The notes below the pieces were generated by a model. The model was not told the DNA's origin. It searched no databases and saw only the letters and a program-made list of their open reading frames with translations. A program made the position numbers and the translations under genes. Source: Erpetoichthys calabaricus (taxonomy: Eukaryota; Chordata; Cladistia; Polypteriformes; Polypteridae). Taken from it: a DNA stretch of 64,000 nucleotides. Of this stretch, positions 1 to 12,789 are shown piece by piece. Positions within the stretch are counted from its first letter, which is position 1. Every line of letters begins with the position of its first letter. Where the stretch lies: positions 61,951,110 to 62,015,109 of the forward strand of contig NC_041401.2 in assembly GCF_900747795.2 (NCBI RefSeq), in the 5' to 3' direction.

Positions 1-2939
1 ACAAACAATAAAATCAGAAACCAAGAAGGTCTCAGAGTTAATCCAGTGAAATTACCAGAACAGATCAAGAATACCCAAATGAGGCACTTTTTAGGAGAAT
101 ACAGGCTTTGCAAAAGGCTAATAAGATCTTAGCTCAACAAATCCACCAGCAGGAAGTTCACAGTGCAATATCAGTAATCACCAACGCAGATGGCAAAAAA
201 TCATTGACCATAAGTCCTTATATTCTACTCAGTTTAACACTTGAATCCCTGAAACCTACGAAAAAAGGTGTAATCCCAGGCCACCTTAATATTCCTTCGC
301 ACCTCAGCATTAGTGCATTTTGTTTTGTAAATGTGTTGATCTGCACAAGCAGCAAGCAGCCTGCTATTCCACGGTGTTATTTTATTTTAATTTTTGCAGC
401 ATTCTTGCAAGCAGACTTTGAAAATGAAATTGAAAAAGAGGTTGAATTTTTATTTTTTAATGTTCATTTTCATTTTCTTTTTTGCAGAAAATACCTGCCA
501 ATAATTCCCCTACCCTCCAAGCCTGGTATACCACAATAAACAGTTAACAATAGCAACCGGAGTAAAGAAAGAAATAGTGTTGCAGAACATTTAGCAACCA
601 CAACTCAACCACTACAACACTATTATCAAGAAATCATGAAGAGCAAATGAAACAGTAAAAACAGTCAAACAGGACAAATACCAGTGGGATGGAAAGATGA
701 TTGTCTCCAAAGCCAGCTTGAAGTGTGATAGGAAAAAAATGAATACTAGTATCTTCTGCCTTCCTTATGTCTGGGGCCTTGTGCAGTCTTTGTGCTATAG
801 TCAAGGTGGAAAGGATGTTTTTTTCTTGGGTCGACTCACAGGGCAGAAGATCATAAAACACCAGACAGTCAACACAGGGGAAGAGTAGTATTGACCTTCT
901 TGGTTAAAATATGGTTAGCCATCATGACCTGAGGCTTGAAGTTGGAAAAGAGGAGGGGAACAAGAGCATCGTTTGTGACTCAAGAAATTGTAGCATACTA
1001 CTCTTCTTAGCATCTGATGGAGTAACTTGGATTCTAAGGTTGTTTCTTCTCAATCTTTTAGTTCAGTTAATTTATAAACGAAAGCACCCATTTCAGAGCA
1101 GATGGATGATATGCCATCATTCAAGCCAACCTTGAGAGGAACTTAAAGGATTCAGAGAGTTTATTCATTTCTAGGAACTGAAGCCTGTTCTTAGGTCTGA
1201 AAAAATAACTCTGAATAATTGCATTCAACGAAGCTTGGATCATATCATCTGGCACTTTGAGAAAATTTGAAATAAGTAATAACCAAAGCAAACTGGTTGA
1301 GATCAGTCACTGAGGCACTATCACATCTGACCTAAGGAGTTTTCTCTACCAGGTTGAGAGTTATCAATTTAGGAAGAAGTTCTTCTCACCCAAGGGTACC
1401 CCTTTCAAGGAGGTAAGGCAGTGTAATATTTAACTTGCCAATACTCAATATAAGCTGAAAATTAAGTAGTGATATGCAGAGTGGCTGCTAATGTGGAACT
1501 ATTCTCCAGAGAAACAACAATGAACTACAGAATAACCCGATATTAAAATTCAACTGATCAAATGATTGCATATTCGTGTTTCAAAATTCCTTTATGAAAA
1601 TGTCGGTAAAAATATTAGTAACTGATTATAAAATTACCTCAAATATAATGGAAGCTCATTTAATACCTTGAACAGTTTCCATTCTGAAAGCTGAATCCTC
1701 CATGACAGTAGCTGTACGGTATTACATTTCATATCTATATCTTTAGGCCACGGTCTTATGTCTAAAAGAACAAACAAAATATATCATTAAAGAAGTGTCT
1801 TGGACACATGGCAATAAACATGTTGGAAGACAAGTCATAATACTGCTGCAGCCTCTTCTAAAACATCATAGCATAGTACAATCTTATCAGAAACAAACAC
1901 ATTAACAGTCACTACCATTTTCAATGTACAAGGAAATAAGTGTAAACATGAGACAAAAGCATCACTGCAGACTTAATTTAAAGAAACAAAAGACATGATA
2001 AATACTTGAAAAAAACAGCTAAAATGAGATTTTTCTTCACTACTGCAGAGTCCAAAAAGACTGCAATGCATCTCCCAGAACCAATATTTTGATAGATAAA
2101 TAACTTTAACAGCTCAATACAAATCTGTTGCCTATATTTTTAGAAATCCATTTGGTTGTGTTGAGTTAAGAACAGTTACAGGGCCCGAACTCTACGGCTA
2201 CCATCACAAGACCAGAACCAAACCAGTATATAATTATTATTATTATTATTATAATGTGAAGGCATCAAACAGAAAATGACTTCATCCTTTTACAATTCAA
2301 CTCAACTCACCCCAGAAGACTTACTCACTCTACCATAGCAGCTGTCGATATAAAACATAGCTGCCAAGAATACATGACGAAAAAGCTGCCTAAACATAAA
2401 AGGGAAAAAAATGACTTCTTCTAGAACTTAACTGGCTCAAGTGTGCCAGATTCAGAGCTATTTGCACGATCTGTGTGCTACTGAGCAGCTCTTCAGCACA
2501 GTTATGTAAGCGAAAAATATTGGTATTCTTATTGATAAAAATTAAACAATGCACACAAAATCTTTGCATTGTATATAGAAGAACATCCCAGGATGCCACA
2601 AGAATTGCACCAATATAGTTAAATTATTACATTACTTTAATTACAAATAAATTATTACTGTAAGGTGAAATGCTTCAAATAAAAGGTACTAAAGGTACTT
2701 CAAATAAAAGGCAAGTACAAATGGTAACATGATCAAGTTCTGAAGAGGCTAGTAGAGGTATTGGAGAAAAATGACTGGGATATGAGAGTAGATTTGAACT
2801 GCCAGCTTCAGTTTAACATCTGGCCTTAATGTGGTTGATGTGTACTGTATGGTCTTCAACAGCCTGAAAGATCATCATGATCAAGACGAGTATCCCATAG
2901 GAGGAGGAGGCTTATGACAGGATAAGGAAGAAATATTCA

Positions 2940-3170
2940 GAGCTGGCAAATTAGTGCAGGAATGAAGGGTTGGGTGGTGGCCATCTATGAGGTTGGTTGC
3001 CAAGGCTTTGTGGAAACAGCCACTCAACGTTTGTTCGAGAGGTAGCTGGGAGTGACAGGAACAAAGCTAAGAAAGACATTGAAGCAACAGGAAGAAGAGG
3101 CAAACTGTTGGCTGTAGCTAAGGAGTAGAGATTGAAGGTAAAGATAAGAGCTGGGAAAAAAAACACCAGT
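2940..3170 (+). mobile_element. decayed retroelement coding fragment
   Basis: Scattered plus-strand peptides (VGCQGFV..., followed by KLRKTL and an alanine/glutamate-rich piece) resemble the segment after the reverse transcriptase in common fish retroelements. It is heavily broken, the family is uncertain and the bounds are approximate. Confidence 0.3.
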
Positions 3171-4169
3171 TCACCAAGAACAGAGATAGAATTTCCCTAA
3201 GTAGAACAGGAGAACCTGTTGCAATTGTCACTGAGTAGGAATAACACTCTGGAAGGACAAGATTGTGATGGCAACAGCAAAGTCCTGGCAGGGAGACATC
3301 CATGACACTTCCACTACAAACCAGCAGATATTCTAGGATTGCACAGGTGACATCAATGACTGTTACAGCTTGCAAAAGTCTCTGACAGAGTTTGCAACGG
3401 GCAATAAAGCCAAGTCAAATAATGTACCTACCTGTGCATTGATAAAAAATGACCTAACCATTACTATATTTGTGTTGTATTCATACAATATAGAACAGTG
3501 TCCTACTTACTAATCAGATATGCCAAAGGGGATAACAAATTATCACCAAAATAAATGCCATTTGGTGATGGCTATTATGATTAGCTAAGCATATGATCAA
3601 CATCGTGCTGAACAAGACAATCTGATGTTCTATGTTTGCCTCAATATGCATAAATGTTACACCATATTATTGCCATTTGATACTTATAACTAAAATTATT
3701 GTTTCACCAACATTTGTAATTGTATAGTGCTGGAATATAATGGCTTTAAAGTCAAGCAAATGAAGAAGAATATTAAGCTGGTACGAGAAATCTTACTGTA
3801 CTTAAGGGGAAAACAAATGACTTGCAGCTACCTTGGCTTGGATATTGTCCTTTCCCAAAATGTTTTCTCCACCCCATTACATTTACATTGTGAAACATAG
3901 TATTTGTTTAAAATTGTTTTTCATTTTTTGCATCAGTTTTTTAAGAACCACACACTGGAGATGCTAGTCATACTTTGTAATTCTTTGAGATTTAAAGTAT
4001 TAACTTCATCACTAACACAAGCACATTGTACAAATGCTGTAGCCAGAAAGAAATAATAGCACTAATCAGTACATGACAGTGAACTGTAATCCAAGTTGAT
4101 TTATACCTGTAAAATAATTATGCATATTATAAACTTACAATAGTAATGAAAGCAAAACAACTGACATTT

Positions 4170-4445
4170 TAGCCATCTAAGTACAATACAATACAATTTA
4201 CTTTTTGTATAGCCCAAAATCACACAAGGAGTGCCACAATGGGCTTTAACTGACCCTGCCTCTTGACAGCCCCCAAGCCTTGAACTCTCTAAGAAGACAA
4301 GGAAAAACTCCCAAAAAATACACCTTGTTGGGAAAAAATGGAAGAAACCTTGGGAAAGGCAGTTCAAAGAGAGGACCCTTTTCCAGGTAGGTTGGGTTTG
4401 CAGTGGGTGGCAAAAAGAAGGGGGTCAATACAATACAGTACAATA
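4170..4445. repeat. dispersed fish repeat flanked by (CAATA)n
   Basis: The core (about 4,186-4,420) begins with a TTTTTGTATAGCCCAAAATC-like string typical of an abundant fish interspersed repeat. CAATA-rich simple repeats lie on both sides (4,184-4,197 and 4,427-4,452). The class is not determined. Confidence 0.5.
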
Positions 4446-4695
4446 CAATACACAGAACAGAACAGAAGTAATCCTCAATACAATATCAAAGTGCAATAGA
4501 AATATTACAAGTACACGAGTAGAATTCAACAGGAGATGATATCACTAATACGATTTGGATTTGTGCTGTATGTTAAACATGGCCTGAGGACTTTTTACCT
4601 CTCATGACTTGAGATGTTTAATATACTTCTCTTTATGACTGGAGGCCTCTACTCTACAATAGTGATGGCACAAATAACTTTGGACAAGTACTCAC

Positions 4696-4801
4696 CATTC
4701 ATTTTGTAATAGTTTTCCTGAGTTTGGCTCATAGGAACCTTATTCTGTTGTTCTGCTGTCAAAGTGCCTTTGGTAAATATAACATCTACCTCCATTGTTA
4801 G
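4696..4801 (-). CDS. pigs: PIGS exon 3 (start of luminal domain)
   Basis: 106 nt between a CTTCAG acceptor and a GTGAGT donor. It starts in phase 0 after exon 2 and ends in phase 1. The product [14 protein letters not shown]...NYYKMN matches the position and pattern of the vertebrate PIG-S region after LDTLQ, but is more diverged than exon 2. Confidence 0.8.
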
Positions 4802-7800
4802 CTGAAGCTTAAAACAAATATGAAAAAATTGGTTAAATAAGGTACAAAACTAAGAACATACTACTGTAGTTCCAAAAGCAATCAAACATTGGAACTGTAA
4901 AAAAAAAAAAAAGAAAGATTAAAATTTTCAATAAAATGATCATTGCTTTACAAGGAATAACTCATTACTGTTTAGCCACATACGTCACATGTTATAATTA
5001 TCACATTATCTGAAACATCTTGATTGTTGTGGCAACAGGCTGAGTAAAGCAAACCAACTTGCACTTGCAGCAATCTCCACTTTCTCCTGAAGAATTCCCC
5101 GACACTCTTATATTATCCAAAAGATTCACTTAAACCTTTTAAATGTGTCTTTTGGTCAGTCTCTATACATACTGTATCTTGCTTTCTTATATCAGTGTTT
5201 TTTTTAGGTTCAGTCTTATAGAACTCCCCTTTGACCCAAACCAGGTTTTGCTTTTAACTGGACTACTACCTTAATTAAGTAAAATATTGTTTACCAGTTT
5301 TAATGTTCTGATATCAATCCAGAAATCTGAAAACCGACTTTGTAAAAGTTAGGAAGGCATCAAGCAGCTGTTTGTGTAACGGAGATAACTTAAGAGTTTT
5401 TACCTGCATTTTAAGATTTCCATCACCATCATTATGATTTTCATTTCACGTCTCCAAGTGTTTTTTTTATTTAAGTCATTAATTATTATTTACTAATGGG
5501 TTCTCTAGTGATTATGACAAGTAGTCTTTTGGCATTTTAGTGTGGTTTGTCTTGTTGTCTATTCCACTCACTGTCTGTTTTTATTAATTAAGTGACCAAA
5601 CTCCACAGAAACAAAGTGAATTGATAGGAAAAGGACCAAAAAAATAGAGCTGAGAATTCAAAACTGTGGAAATAATATGAACATTTCCAATTTGTCTAGA
5701 AATGTAATTTCAGAATAACAAGAAAAAGACCAGCTTATCTCCATCCATCCATTTTCAACCCGCTGAATCCGAACACCAGTGTCACGGGGCTCTGCTGGAG
5801 CCAATCCCAGCCACACAGGGCACAAGGCAGGAACCAATCCTGGGCAGGGTGCCAACCCACCGCAGGACACACACAAACACACCCACACACCAAGCACACA
5901 CTAGGGCCAATTTAGAATCGCCAATCCACCCTTACCTGCATGTCTTTGGACTGTGGGAGGAAACCGGAGCGCCCGGAGGAAACCCACGCAGACACGGGGA
6001 GAACATGCAAACTCCACACAGGGAGGACTTAATATAATACCGTGGCTGTTTGTTTGTCTGTCCAGGATTTTAAATCACTTGTAGCTCACAAACCGTTTGA
6101 CCTATTGACCTGAAATTTGGTACACATATACTACTTGACATCTACTATCTGCTTTCGGGGTGATGATTAACCTCCAAGGTTATTCCTGTTTTTATTTTTA
6201 TTTTATTTTATTGTAGAATCAACTTTCGGCAGAGGCCAGCATGGCGGGCCGTTCAGTACATGCATATGGGCGCCTTTCTCATTCCTACCACCTTCACCGT
6301 CACTTCCGCTACCTCTTCATATCTTAAATCATTCTTGAAGCAGATTGAAGACTTAAGTGCCAACTTAAGTGAAAAATTAAGGAAAACGTACTAAGTAATT
6401 GCAACACAAAAACTGAGTATGAAAACTATGAATGCTCAAGTCAAGTTTATTCACTGTTATCATGCAGGGCGCAGTTACTGGTTAAATAATGAAATTAGTA
6501 CCATGGAAAATAACTTGCTGATTCTGAAACTGGTGGGAAACTGGCAGCCACATGGGGTCCCCCAGGACTGAACCTGGAAACCACTAGTCTTATATACCTT
6601 AAAACTATACACAAAGTACCACTGTCAGCTACTAACGTATTTGCCATGCTTTAATAATTTCTGTAAAGTAAATTTCAGCACTTTATCATAAGAAGATCTG
6701 AGGAACTTCAGTGTACCATGTTACACAAAGAGCTGTGCATCCCAGTGCACGTGTTACTCTAACAGAGCTATTAAACCTCTTTAGTCTTGAGCAGAGGACG
6801 CTGGTGTACAATGTTCTCAAAGTGCACCTGAAACAACTCATCTAGCAGACTTCTTTACTTAAACATATAGAAAAGTATATTCTTAACGGTTGATGATTTA
6901 CATATATTCAAAGAGAGTCATAAGCATATATGAAAATTATGTATTTTTCCTAAAGCACGCTAGTATAGTAAGGGTTAAATCATAAAAAAAAGCCTGCGCC
7001 TGCATATTTTATTATTTTTCTCTTTGCAGCTGCAAACTATCATTAGCTTGCTGTCATACTTAAAAACTTCAGTCAAGGACACTGTTGTACTTTGAGAAGG
7101 CTAAAGAGGTCATTGTTTTAAGAAGTGCAGCTACTGAGACTTTAACCAAGAGAGAAAGTTAGATAGGCCGCTTGCTTTCACTTGCAGCAGCTAGGCCTTT
7201 GCCTCCCTGGACACGTGATGACAAGCCAAGGAAAGTGTGGTCTATAAGAAACAGCGCTATTGTCTTAGAGATGCAGCTGCCCAGACCTCTGGCCTTGAAA
7301 GATAAGATGGAGTGCCGTGTTCATTAAGATAGGAAAAAATGGTGGAAATTAATGAGAGGTAGAACCAAGGCCATGGGAAACTGGAGTCAGATAGGAGTGT
7401 TGAGTGAAACTGATTGAGGTGAAACTTTTGATAAGAATTGTAATAAATACAAGATCGCCATATTCGCGAATTGCTCAATTCATCTGAATTGAGTCTGTAT
7501 GTGCTTCTGATTCTGGTGCCTGTCCTGAGACTCCGAGTGCCTTCATTGGCGCTGAGGGTGCCCGTGCTGCCTAATCTGCTTCGACAAACACTGAATCACA
7601 TGCTGGAAGACATCAGTGAAAATTAAGATAGGTGCATTTAAGATGTAAGCCAGAAAGCACTTCCTAACACAGAGGTTTGTGGGGTTCTAGAACAAATTAC
7701 TAGTCATGCTGCTGTAGCAAAAAACATAGATGGGTTTTTGCGACAATTTTGCTAACCAAATGAGCTTGATGGACTGAATGCTCCCCTCTCAGTTTTTCAC

Positions 7801-10146
7801 CTTCTTATGTTCTTAGGTTCATTAAACACTTCATATGGTAGGAAACCAGATGGAGAAGGGATAAAAGCTACATGAAATATATAAATCAAATACTAGATAG
7901 TTACATATTCCTGTTAAATTCTCTTTGGTCTTTTAAAAAAGGTGAGCAATGCAGGCAGCACCACAGGAGGCTATAAATGGACATGTCAGTGGAGTGCTGA
8001 ATTTCTGTTGCATTACTGGTCCCAGTCCACACTTCCCTTGCAGCTAATTGCTCTGCATTTGCTTGTTACTTGTGCAGTATTCTATATTTTAACTTACAAA
8101 CATTATTAAATTGGCAAGTAACTGTAACTGCTTTGAAGTAAACGTAATGTCGAGAAAGAGTTCCCATTTAAAAAAAGAATCTTAAAACTGTCAGTTTGTG
8201 CTCTGCACATATAAACACAGGATTCCTACGTTAAATCTAAAACACTTCAGTGGTTAAACAGACAGTGCTTAGGGATGGAGAATTTTTGAAAAGTACGAGA
8301 GAGTTTCCTAATAAATATTGTGCGTTTTCAACAGCTTAAACTGAAAAAGGAGAGTGAGGTTAAAAGGTTAACATAGAAGTATGAGAAAGGGAAAATAATG
8401 ATTAAAAACTCCAAATTTGCTTGGTATCATTACGTGTCAAAGTGCGAGCTCAATTCTATCCTTGTCCTATGAAGGAATGGCTTTCTATTGTGACTTGATT
8501 CTTTCTTTGGGTCTAATTCTACCAAAATAAGATGAATGTCAAAGCAAACTCTGAAATGAAAACAGTGGATTTTGATAATGGCCAGGTAGGTGGATTGACT
8601 TAAAAAATGGAAAGATTTTCAGAAGGTAGCAGGAGTTCATATGAACATGATTGGACACTGGGCACCTATTTTTACTGCTCAGAATTTTTATAATTACATT
8701 TCTAAGAGAAACCCCAATTCCTGGAGTTAGTAGCAGTTTAGTCAGTTTCTTTTTAAATCTGATTACCCTGGAATCATTAACAGGATTTGAGGTGCCATGG
8801 AAACAAAGTGATTGGGTGGAAATACAGGTAGATTACTATCCATTTCTCCGTAATTACAAACAACAGCATACATGATTCGGTACTGAGTGCCAAAACCAAT
8901 CTTAATGAATAAGAGAAAACTCACTGACAGTCCATTATAGAAGCTTTATATTCACATTTTACCAACAAAATTTTGTTCTTGTATGTTGCTCAATTAAACA
9001 CATGAATGGTTTCTTTTAATATATATCTCTGCTTAAGGCATTTATAGAAATAAAACTTAATCTTTCCGTTCTAAAGTACTGGTGATGAGGAATCGGGAGG
9101 AATAGTCACCTGCAAAGTGTCCAGTTCACCGATCTGGGAGTATGGCAGCGACGCCCTATACGTCTCTGTGGTTTTCCACCACAACGGCAAGCCCACCACA
9201 ATTACCATAGCTGCGATAGAAAGGGCAGCATATTTACCCCGCTGTTTTTCTGGCAAAAAGAGAACAAATGTTATCAACAGATTGTGTAAGCAATATACCC
9301 CTGAAAAGCAAAAGACATTTAGTTATCACTCATTTCAATAATAATCCAAAATGCTATATTTCTGACTAGTAAATTTAATCTAAACTCCAAACGTAATTGA
9401 CAGTAAGTAGACTGTGTCAAAATCATATAATAAAAGGAACATACCATCAGGGACTAATGAGAGTTCAGCTACATGGTGACCGCCCTTTCACCGAAACACG
9501 GACAATGCAGCCTTTCATTGATGCCATCAGTGACAGTTCACCAGTTTACAGTCACAGTCACTTTACTGGTTTACGGACATTAAGATACAGACGGTTTAAC
9601 TGTCTTGAGGAAAGTTACAACAAATGCAGTCATTACAGATACTGTCTCATCAGCCTGTAACAAGGGAGCATCTGTACATAAACAGCCCATCACTATGATT
9701 TCTAAACACTGCTACCAATTCATAGGATCCCAAACAGCTAAATATTCTCGTCAAAAGCCGTTTCCCATTCGTTCGGTCGCTAAAAGCTTCCTACACTATT
9801 GATATGAATGAGAAAAGGTGGTTAAGGGGTGGGCTATCGATGCGATCACACTAGTTTATAAACATTCTAACGCGGGGCCTTTTCCAGGTCAGCAGTATAT
9901 CGACGGTGTAAGTGTACAGGTTCAGATGCAGCCTGTCAATGGGAGTGTATTGAATTAGATTCATATTCTATCTGTTTATAAGAACCCCGCTCTTAATAAC
10001 AAACTAGTTCAGAAATTACGGCAGTGAGAACAATCACCTTTTCAACAACACACAGCTAACGAAACTCGTCTCTTCCATTAACAAACGTGTTTTAATACTA
10101 GATGAGCTCTCTTTATTGAATACTCACCCACATTCAAATCCGCCAT
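4696..10146 (-). CDS. pigs: PIGS, GPI transamidase subunit S (5' part, exons 1-3)
   Basis: PIG-S is an ER-membrane subunit of the GPI transamidase complex, which cuts the C-terminal signal of proproteins and attaches the GPI anchor. Three exons (10,128-10,146; 9,110-9,249; 4,696-4,801) join in frame with AG acceptors and GT donors and encode the first 88 residues of a protein usually near 555 aa. Residues 13-31 form the N-terminal transmembrane helix, ending in [20 protein letters not shown], which is nearly identical to vertebrate PIG-S. Exon 3 carries the start of the luminal domain ([10 protein letters not shown]). The start ATG (10,144-10,146) reads MADLNVEKQRGKY once exon 1 is joined to the acceptor at 9,249. 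An alternative acceptor 8 bases further in would break the frame. Remaining exons were not found in 1-4,695, so intron 3 probably runs off the window. Confidence 0.93.
5740..6028 (-). mobile_element. tRNA-derived SINE, head missing
   Basis: In the minus sense it runs from the GGGGAGAACATGC region through the conserved body (tcgccaatccacc, ccagccacacagggc) to the CCATCCATCC end at 5,740. It is the same family as the full copy at 22,772-23,106, but the tRNA-like head is absent and replaced by another repeat. Confidence 0.8.
6029..6415 (+). mobile_element. Helitron-like or unclassified dispersed repeat
   Basis: Starts TTAATATAATACCGTGGCTG and continues with a run I associate with abundant non-autonomous Helitron-type repeats (CTTGTAGCTCACAAACCG). 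It abuts the SINE exactly, so one may have inserted into the other. The family call is weak. Confidence 0.3.
6960..7590 (+). mobile_element. possible solo LTR, fossil
   Basis: The layout resembles a retroviral-type LTR: a TATA-like TCTATAAGAAA near 7,243, an AATAAA near 7,444, then a GC-richer tail ending ...GACAAACA at 7,590. No second copy, internal region or target duplication was found, so the bounds are approximate and the call is tentative. Confidence 0.3.
7612..7822 (+). mobile_element. CR1/L2-like LINE 3' fragment
   Basis: The end matches the familiar fish LINE 3' motif (TGGACTGAATGCTCCCCTCT ... TTCTTATGTTCTTA). It is preceded by a decayed C-terminal peptide (CGVLEQ...). Same class as 58,246-58,606. 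Confidence 0.55.
9110..9249 (-). CDS. pigs: PIGS exon 2 (signal-anchor helix)
   Basis: 140 nt, with a TTTTGCCAG acceptor and a GTGACT donor. It encodes residues 7-53: the basic EKQRGK stretch, a hydrophobic helix and the [17 protein letters not shown] block that identifies PIG-S. Confidence 0.93.
9250..10127. other. pigs: PIGS intron 1
   Basis: 878 bases with canonical donor and acceptor. No repeat recognised. Confidence 0.75.
10128..10146 (-). CDS. pigs: PIGS coding exon 1 (19 nt)
   Basis: ATG GCG GAT TTG AAT GTG G, followed by a consensus GTGAGT donor at 10,127-10,122. It ends in phase 1 and completes a Glu codon with exon 2. The N-terminus is short and cytosolic. Confidence 0.85.
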
Positions 10147-10330
10147 GGTCCACACGGAAGGGTAACAGCTGGTTGACGGACGTGGGTCTTGTCCAATGAC
10201 TGAAAGCCATCAGAAAGGCGGAGCTTTCTCGTCGACACCGCCTTGTCGGAAATGGGGAACTATGGAAACTACTCAGTGTAACCGGATGCACAAAAGGCCA
10301 AAAAAGGCGGTGACGATTCGCGAAGGTCTA
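10147..10330 (-). promoter_or_regulatory. pigs: PIGS promoter / 5' UTR, CpG-rich
   Basis: Upstream of the PIGS ATG the sequence becomes CpG-rich and repeat-free. An inverted CCAAT box lies about 50 bases upstream (CCAAT at 10,193-10,197 on the plus strand, ATTGG in the gene sense). There is no TATA box at a usual distance, which fits a housekeeping promoter. The transcription start is not determined. Confidence 0.5.
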
Positions 10331-11170
10331 ACTGTGCTCATCGTCTACTAGAGGCACTGAGGAATTCAACTTAAAAATGATTTCCTAGGCTTTTAGGCTC
10401 GGACTCAGGGATTCTGACGTGAGTTATTTATTACTTGAGCATGTACCAGCTTATGTATAACAGTCTTATGTCTCATTCTCAATCGCGGCTCTCTTATGTC
10501 TATGTCTAGAAATGTGTTTCATAGATACTACAAAAATATATCTTCGGAATCCATAAGTACTTCCTTCAGTATAAATTACATGTTTCCATAAATTTCATGT
10601 TTGATCTCTAATGCTCTCATATATAATTTATTACCGACATTTTTGTTTTATTGGACCAGCCCTAAGATAAATACCAGTTTCTGAAGAAATGTTTTTCCAT
10701 TATTTGAAAATGAGAGATTTTGTAAATTGCATACAAGCTTCATCGTAGAAAATGCTTTTTTAAACAGCCCAATCGACAAAGGAATAATGTCAAGCTGGAT
10801 CAGTTATGTGAAAATGGCATTCAGATTTCTAAAACCTGGAAAACAGATCTTATCATTACCTTCAAGGTGATCTGAGAGCCACTCTTCAAGAAAGACATGC
10901 ACTATTCATAGATCTCTGCTAGGTATGGGTTATTTATACTCCATGTTCACCTTTCTAGATTCTATCTGTGATGTCAGAGTCATAGCAGCAAAGGTGAGAT
11001 GTACAGTTGTTTGGCTTTTACTTGATTCAGACAATATGGAACATCTATGGCTTTTCATACACATTCTCTATCTCTCCCTCACTTTCTTATATACACACTT
11101 AATGAAATACCGTTTTTAAGGCCCACTAAATCCTAAACAGGGCTACGGGGGCTGGGGCTTATCCTAAATA
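10331..11170. other. intergenic PIGS-ALDOC, nothing recognised
   Basis: AT-rich sequence with no coding, RNA or repeat signal that I can name. It ends in a short (TA)n run at 11,169-11,188. Confidence 0.5.
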
Positions 11171-11190
11171 TATATATATATATATATACA

Positions 11191-11911
11191 CAGTGGATTC
11201 AGAAACCATTCAGACCCCATCTTTCACTTTCTGCCTACTTTATTGTTTTGCCCATAAATCTACAGCCCATAACCCACAATGACAAATTTAAAACATGTTT
11301 TCAGAAAGGTTTGCAAAATTATTGAAAATCGAAAACTGAAATCTGTCATTTATATAAGTATTCAGACGCTTAATTCAATCCTTTATAGAAGCTCCTTTGG
11401 CAGAAATCACTGCTTCGAGTCTTCTTGGATAAGTCTGTCCAAGCTTTGGGTAGCTTATCCCATCCTTCCATTTTTACCTGCTGTTATACATCTTGTGCCT
11501 GAGTTCCACTTGGTCCACTAGGCTCTTTTAGGCTCCACTTGGTCCACTAGGCTCTTTTAGGCTCCACTTGGTCCACTAGGCTCCTTTAAGGGAACTCCTC
11601 ATTCCAGCACCCTTTTATACGAGTCTGCTGTAACCTGACCAAGAGACTTACCCAAGAAGAGTCAAAGCTGTAATTGCTGCCAAAGGGGGCTACTACAAAG
11701 TATTGATTACAGGGTCAGAATACTTACACATGTTAGTTTTTGATTTTTAATACATTTACAAACCTTTATGAAAACATCTTTTCACTTTGTCATTATGGGT
11801 TACTGAGTGTAGACTGATGGGCAAATATGGAAAATGTATCCATTTAAAATTAAATCTAAAACACAATGTGGGCAGAAACTGAATTGATATGAATACTTTC
11901 TGAATCCACTG
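11191..11911. mobile_element. Tc1/mariner non-autonomous remnant
   Basis: Terminal inverted repeats are visible: CAGTGGATTCAGAAA at 11,191 and its complement TTTCTGAATCCACTG ending at 11,911. The inner sequence is decayed Tc1-like, without a usable transposase. It carries a tandem repeat at 11,505-11,591. The TA target duplication is no longer clear. Confidence 0.7.
11505..11591. repeat. tandem repeat, 3 x 29 bp
   Basis: Three adjacent copies of a 29-bp unit starting TCCACTTGGTCCACTAGGCT (at 11,505, 11,534 and 11,563). The first two are identical over most of the unit. It lies inside the Tc1-like remnant. Confidence 0.9.
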
Positions 11912-12789
11912 AATGAATGAAAATGTTCCATAGAAGTAAATGTTGTTGTCATTGTCATTTGCATAATACAGCCCCACCTTCCTAATTCGTATAACATTGC
12001 CTGTAACTGCAGAATATTTCCTCAGATTTAATGACATGCCCTATTAGTTGAGTCAATCACATTCTCTGTAAAAACCAATTGGGCAGCTGACTGTTCTCCA
12101 GACTGGAAAGCCCTCTGAATAACCATAAGGTAAATTCACACAGTTTTTATTGATAAAATGAAAAGGAGTAGGTAGGCATGCAAAAATAATTTTTTGGAAT
12201 ATATAAAAAGAAAATATTCCCCTGACAAAAGGGAGAGATTTAAAGGAAATTTTGTGGAGGATGTAGTTGAAACCAAACACAGCTTTGAATTTAGGAAACA
12301 AGTACTTTTGGTAGATTCTTGTTCAGTCAGCTAGTGCCCTAGGGAGAGTTAAAAGTAAATCATTTTACATCCTGCTGAGAGCCCCAGTCCTTTAGGTTGT
12401 GAAACGTGAAAAGGGGGGAAACATAGTTTTTTTTTTATTATTATTATTTGTATATGATGTCAAGGGCACACCAGGATGCTGCAAGACAGTATTTCAGGAG
12501 GAGTCATTCCATTGCATTATCGGCTTAATCTATCAGACACAGCCACTAGTGATGGTGGATGGTATTTTCTCTTAACCTCATTGGCAGTAACGCAGACTAA
12601 GTAAGTACTATTATTCCCATGTCAGACTTGAGGTGATGTGTAATAATCCACTTTACAGTGTTAAGCCTGAATAATTCTTGGGACAGTATTCTGGTGCCAT
12701 ATAGGAGATTAAACAACATTATTCTGGAAAAAAAATCATGAATATCTCTATACGTTTTGCCACTCTAAAGAAAATTAGGGTTATTCATG
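11912..12789. other. intergenic, nothing recognised
   Basis: AT-rich, with short simple-sequence runs (TTATTATTATT near 12,436). No gene or repeat identified. Confidence 0.4.

Larger units (their letters stand above)
1..4695. other. pigs: PIGS intron 3 (left part), mostly unrecognised
   Basis: No host exon was found. It holds a short (TTA)n run at 2,232-2,254, a decayed retroelement piece near 2.88-3.4 kb and a dispersed repeat at 4.17-4.45 kb. The first 540 bases carry a plus-strand open frame (108-539) that I do not recognise. Confidence 0.4.
4802..9109. other. pigs: PIGS intron 2
   Basis: A 4.3-kb intron. It holds a SINE and Helitron-like repeat (5.74-6.42 kb), a possible solo LTR (about 6.96-7.59 kb) and a LINE fragment (7.61-7.82 kb). 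I recognise nothing in 4.8-5.7 kb or 7.83-9.1 kb. Confidence 0.6.

Noticed and set aside
1650-1760. Minus-strand peptide IRPWPKDIDMKCNTVQLLSW as a PIGS exon
   Set aside because: No similarity to PIG-S in the expected region and no matching phase. Treated as chance.
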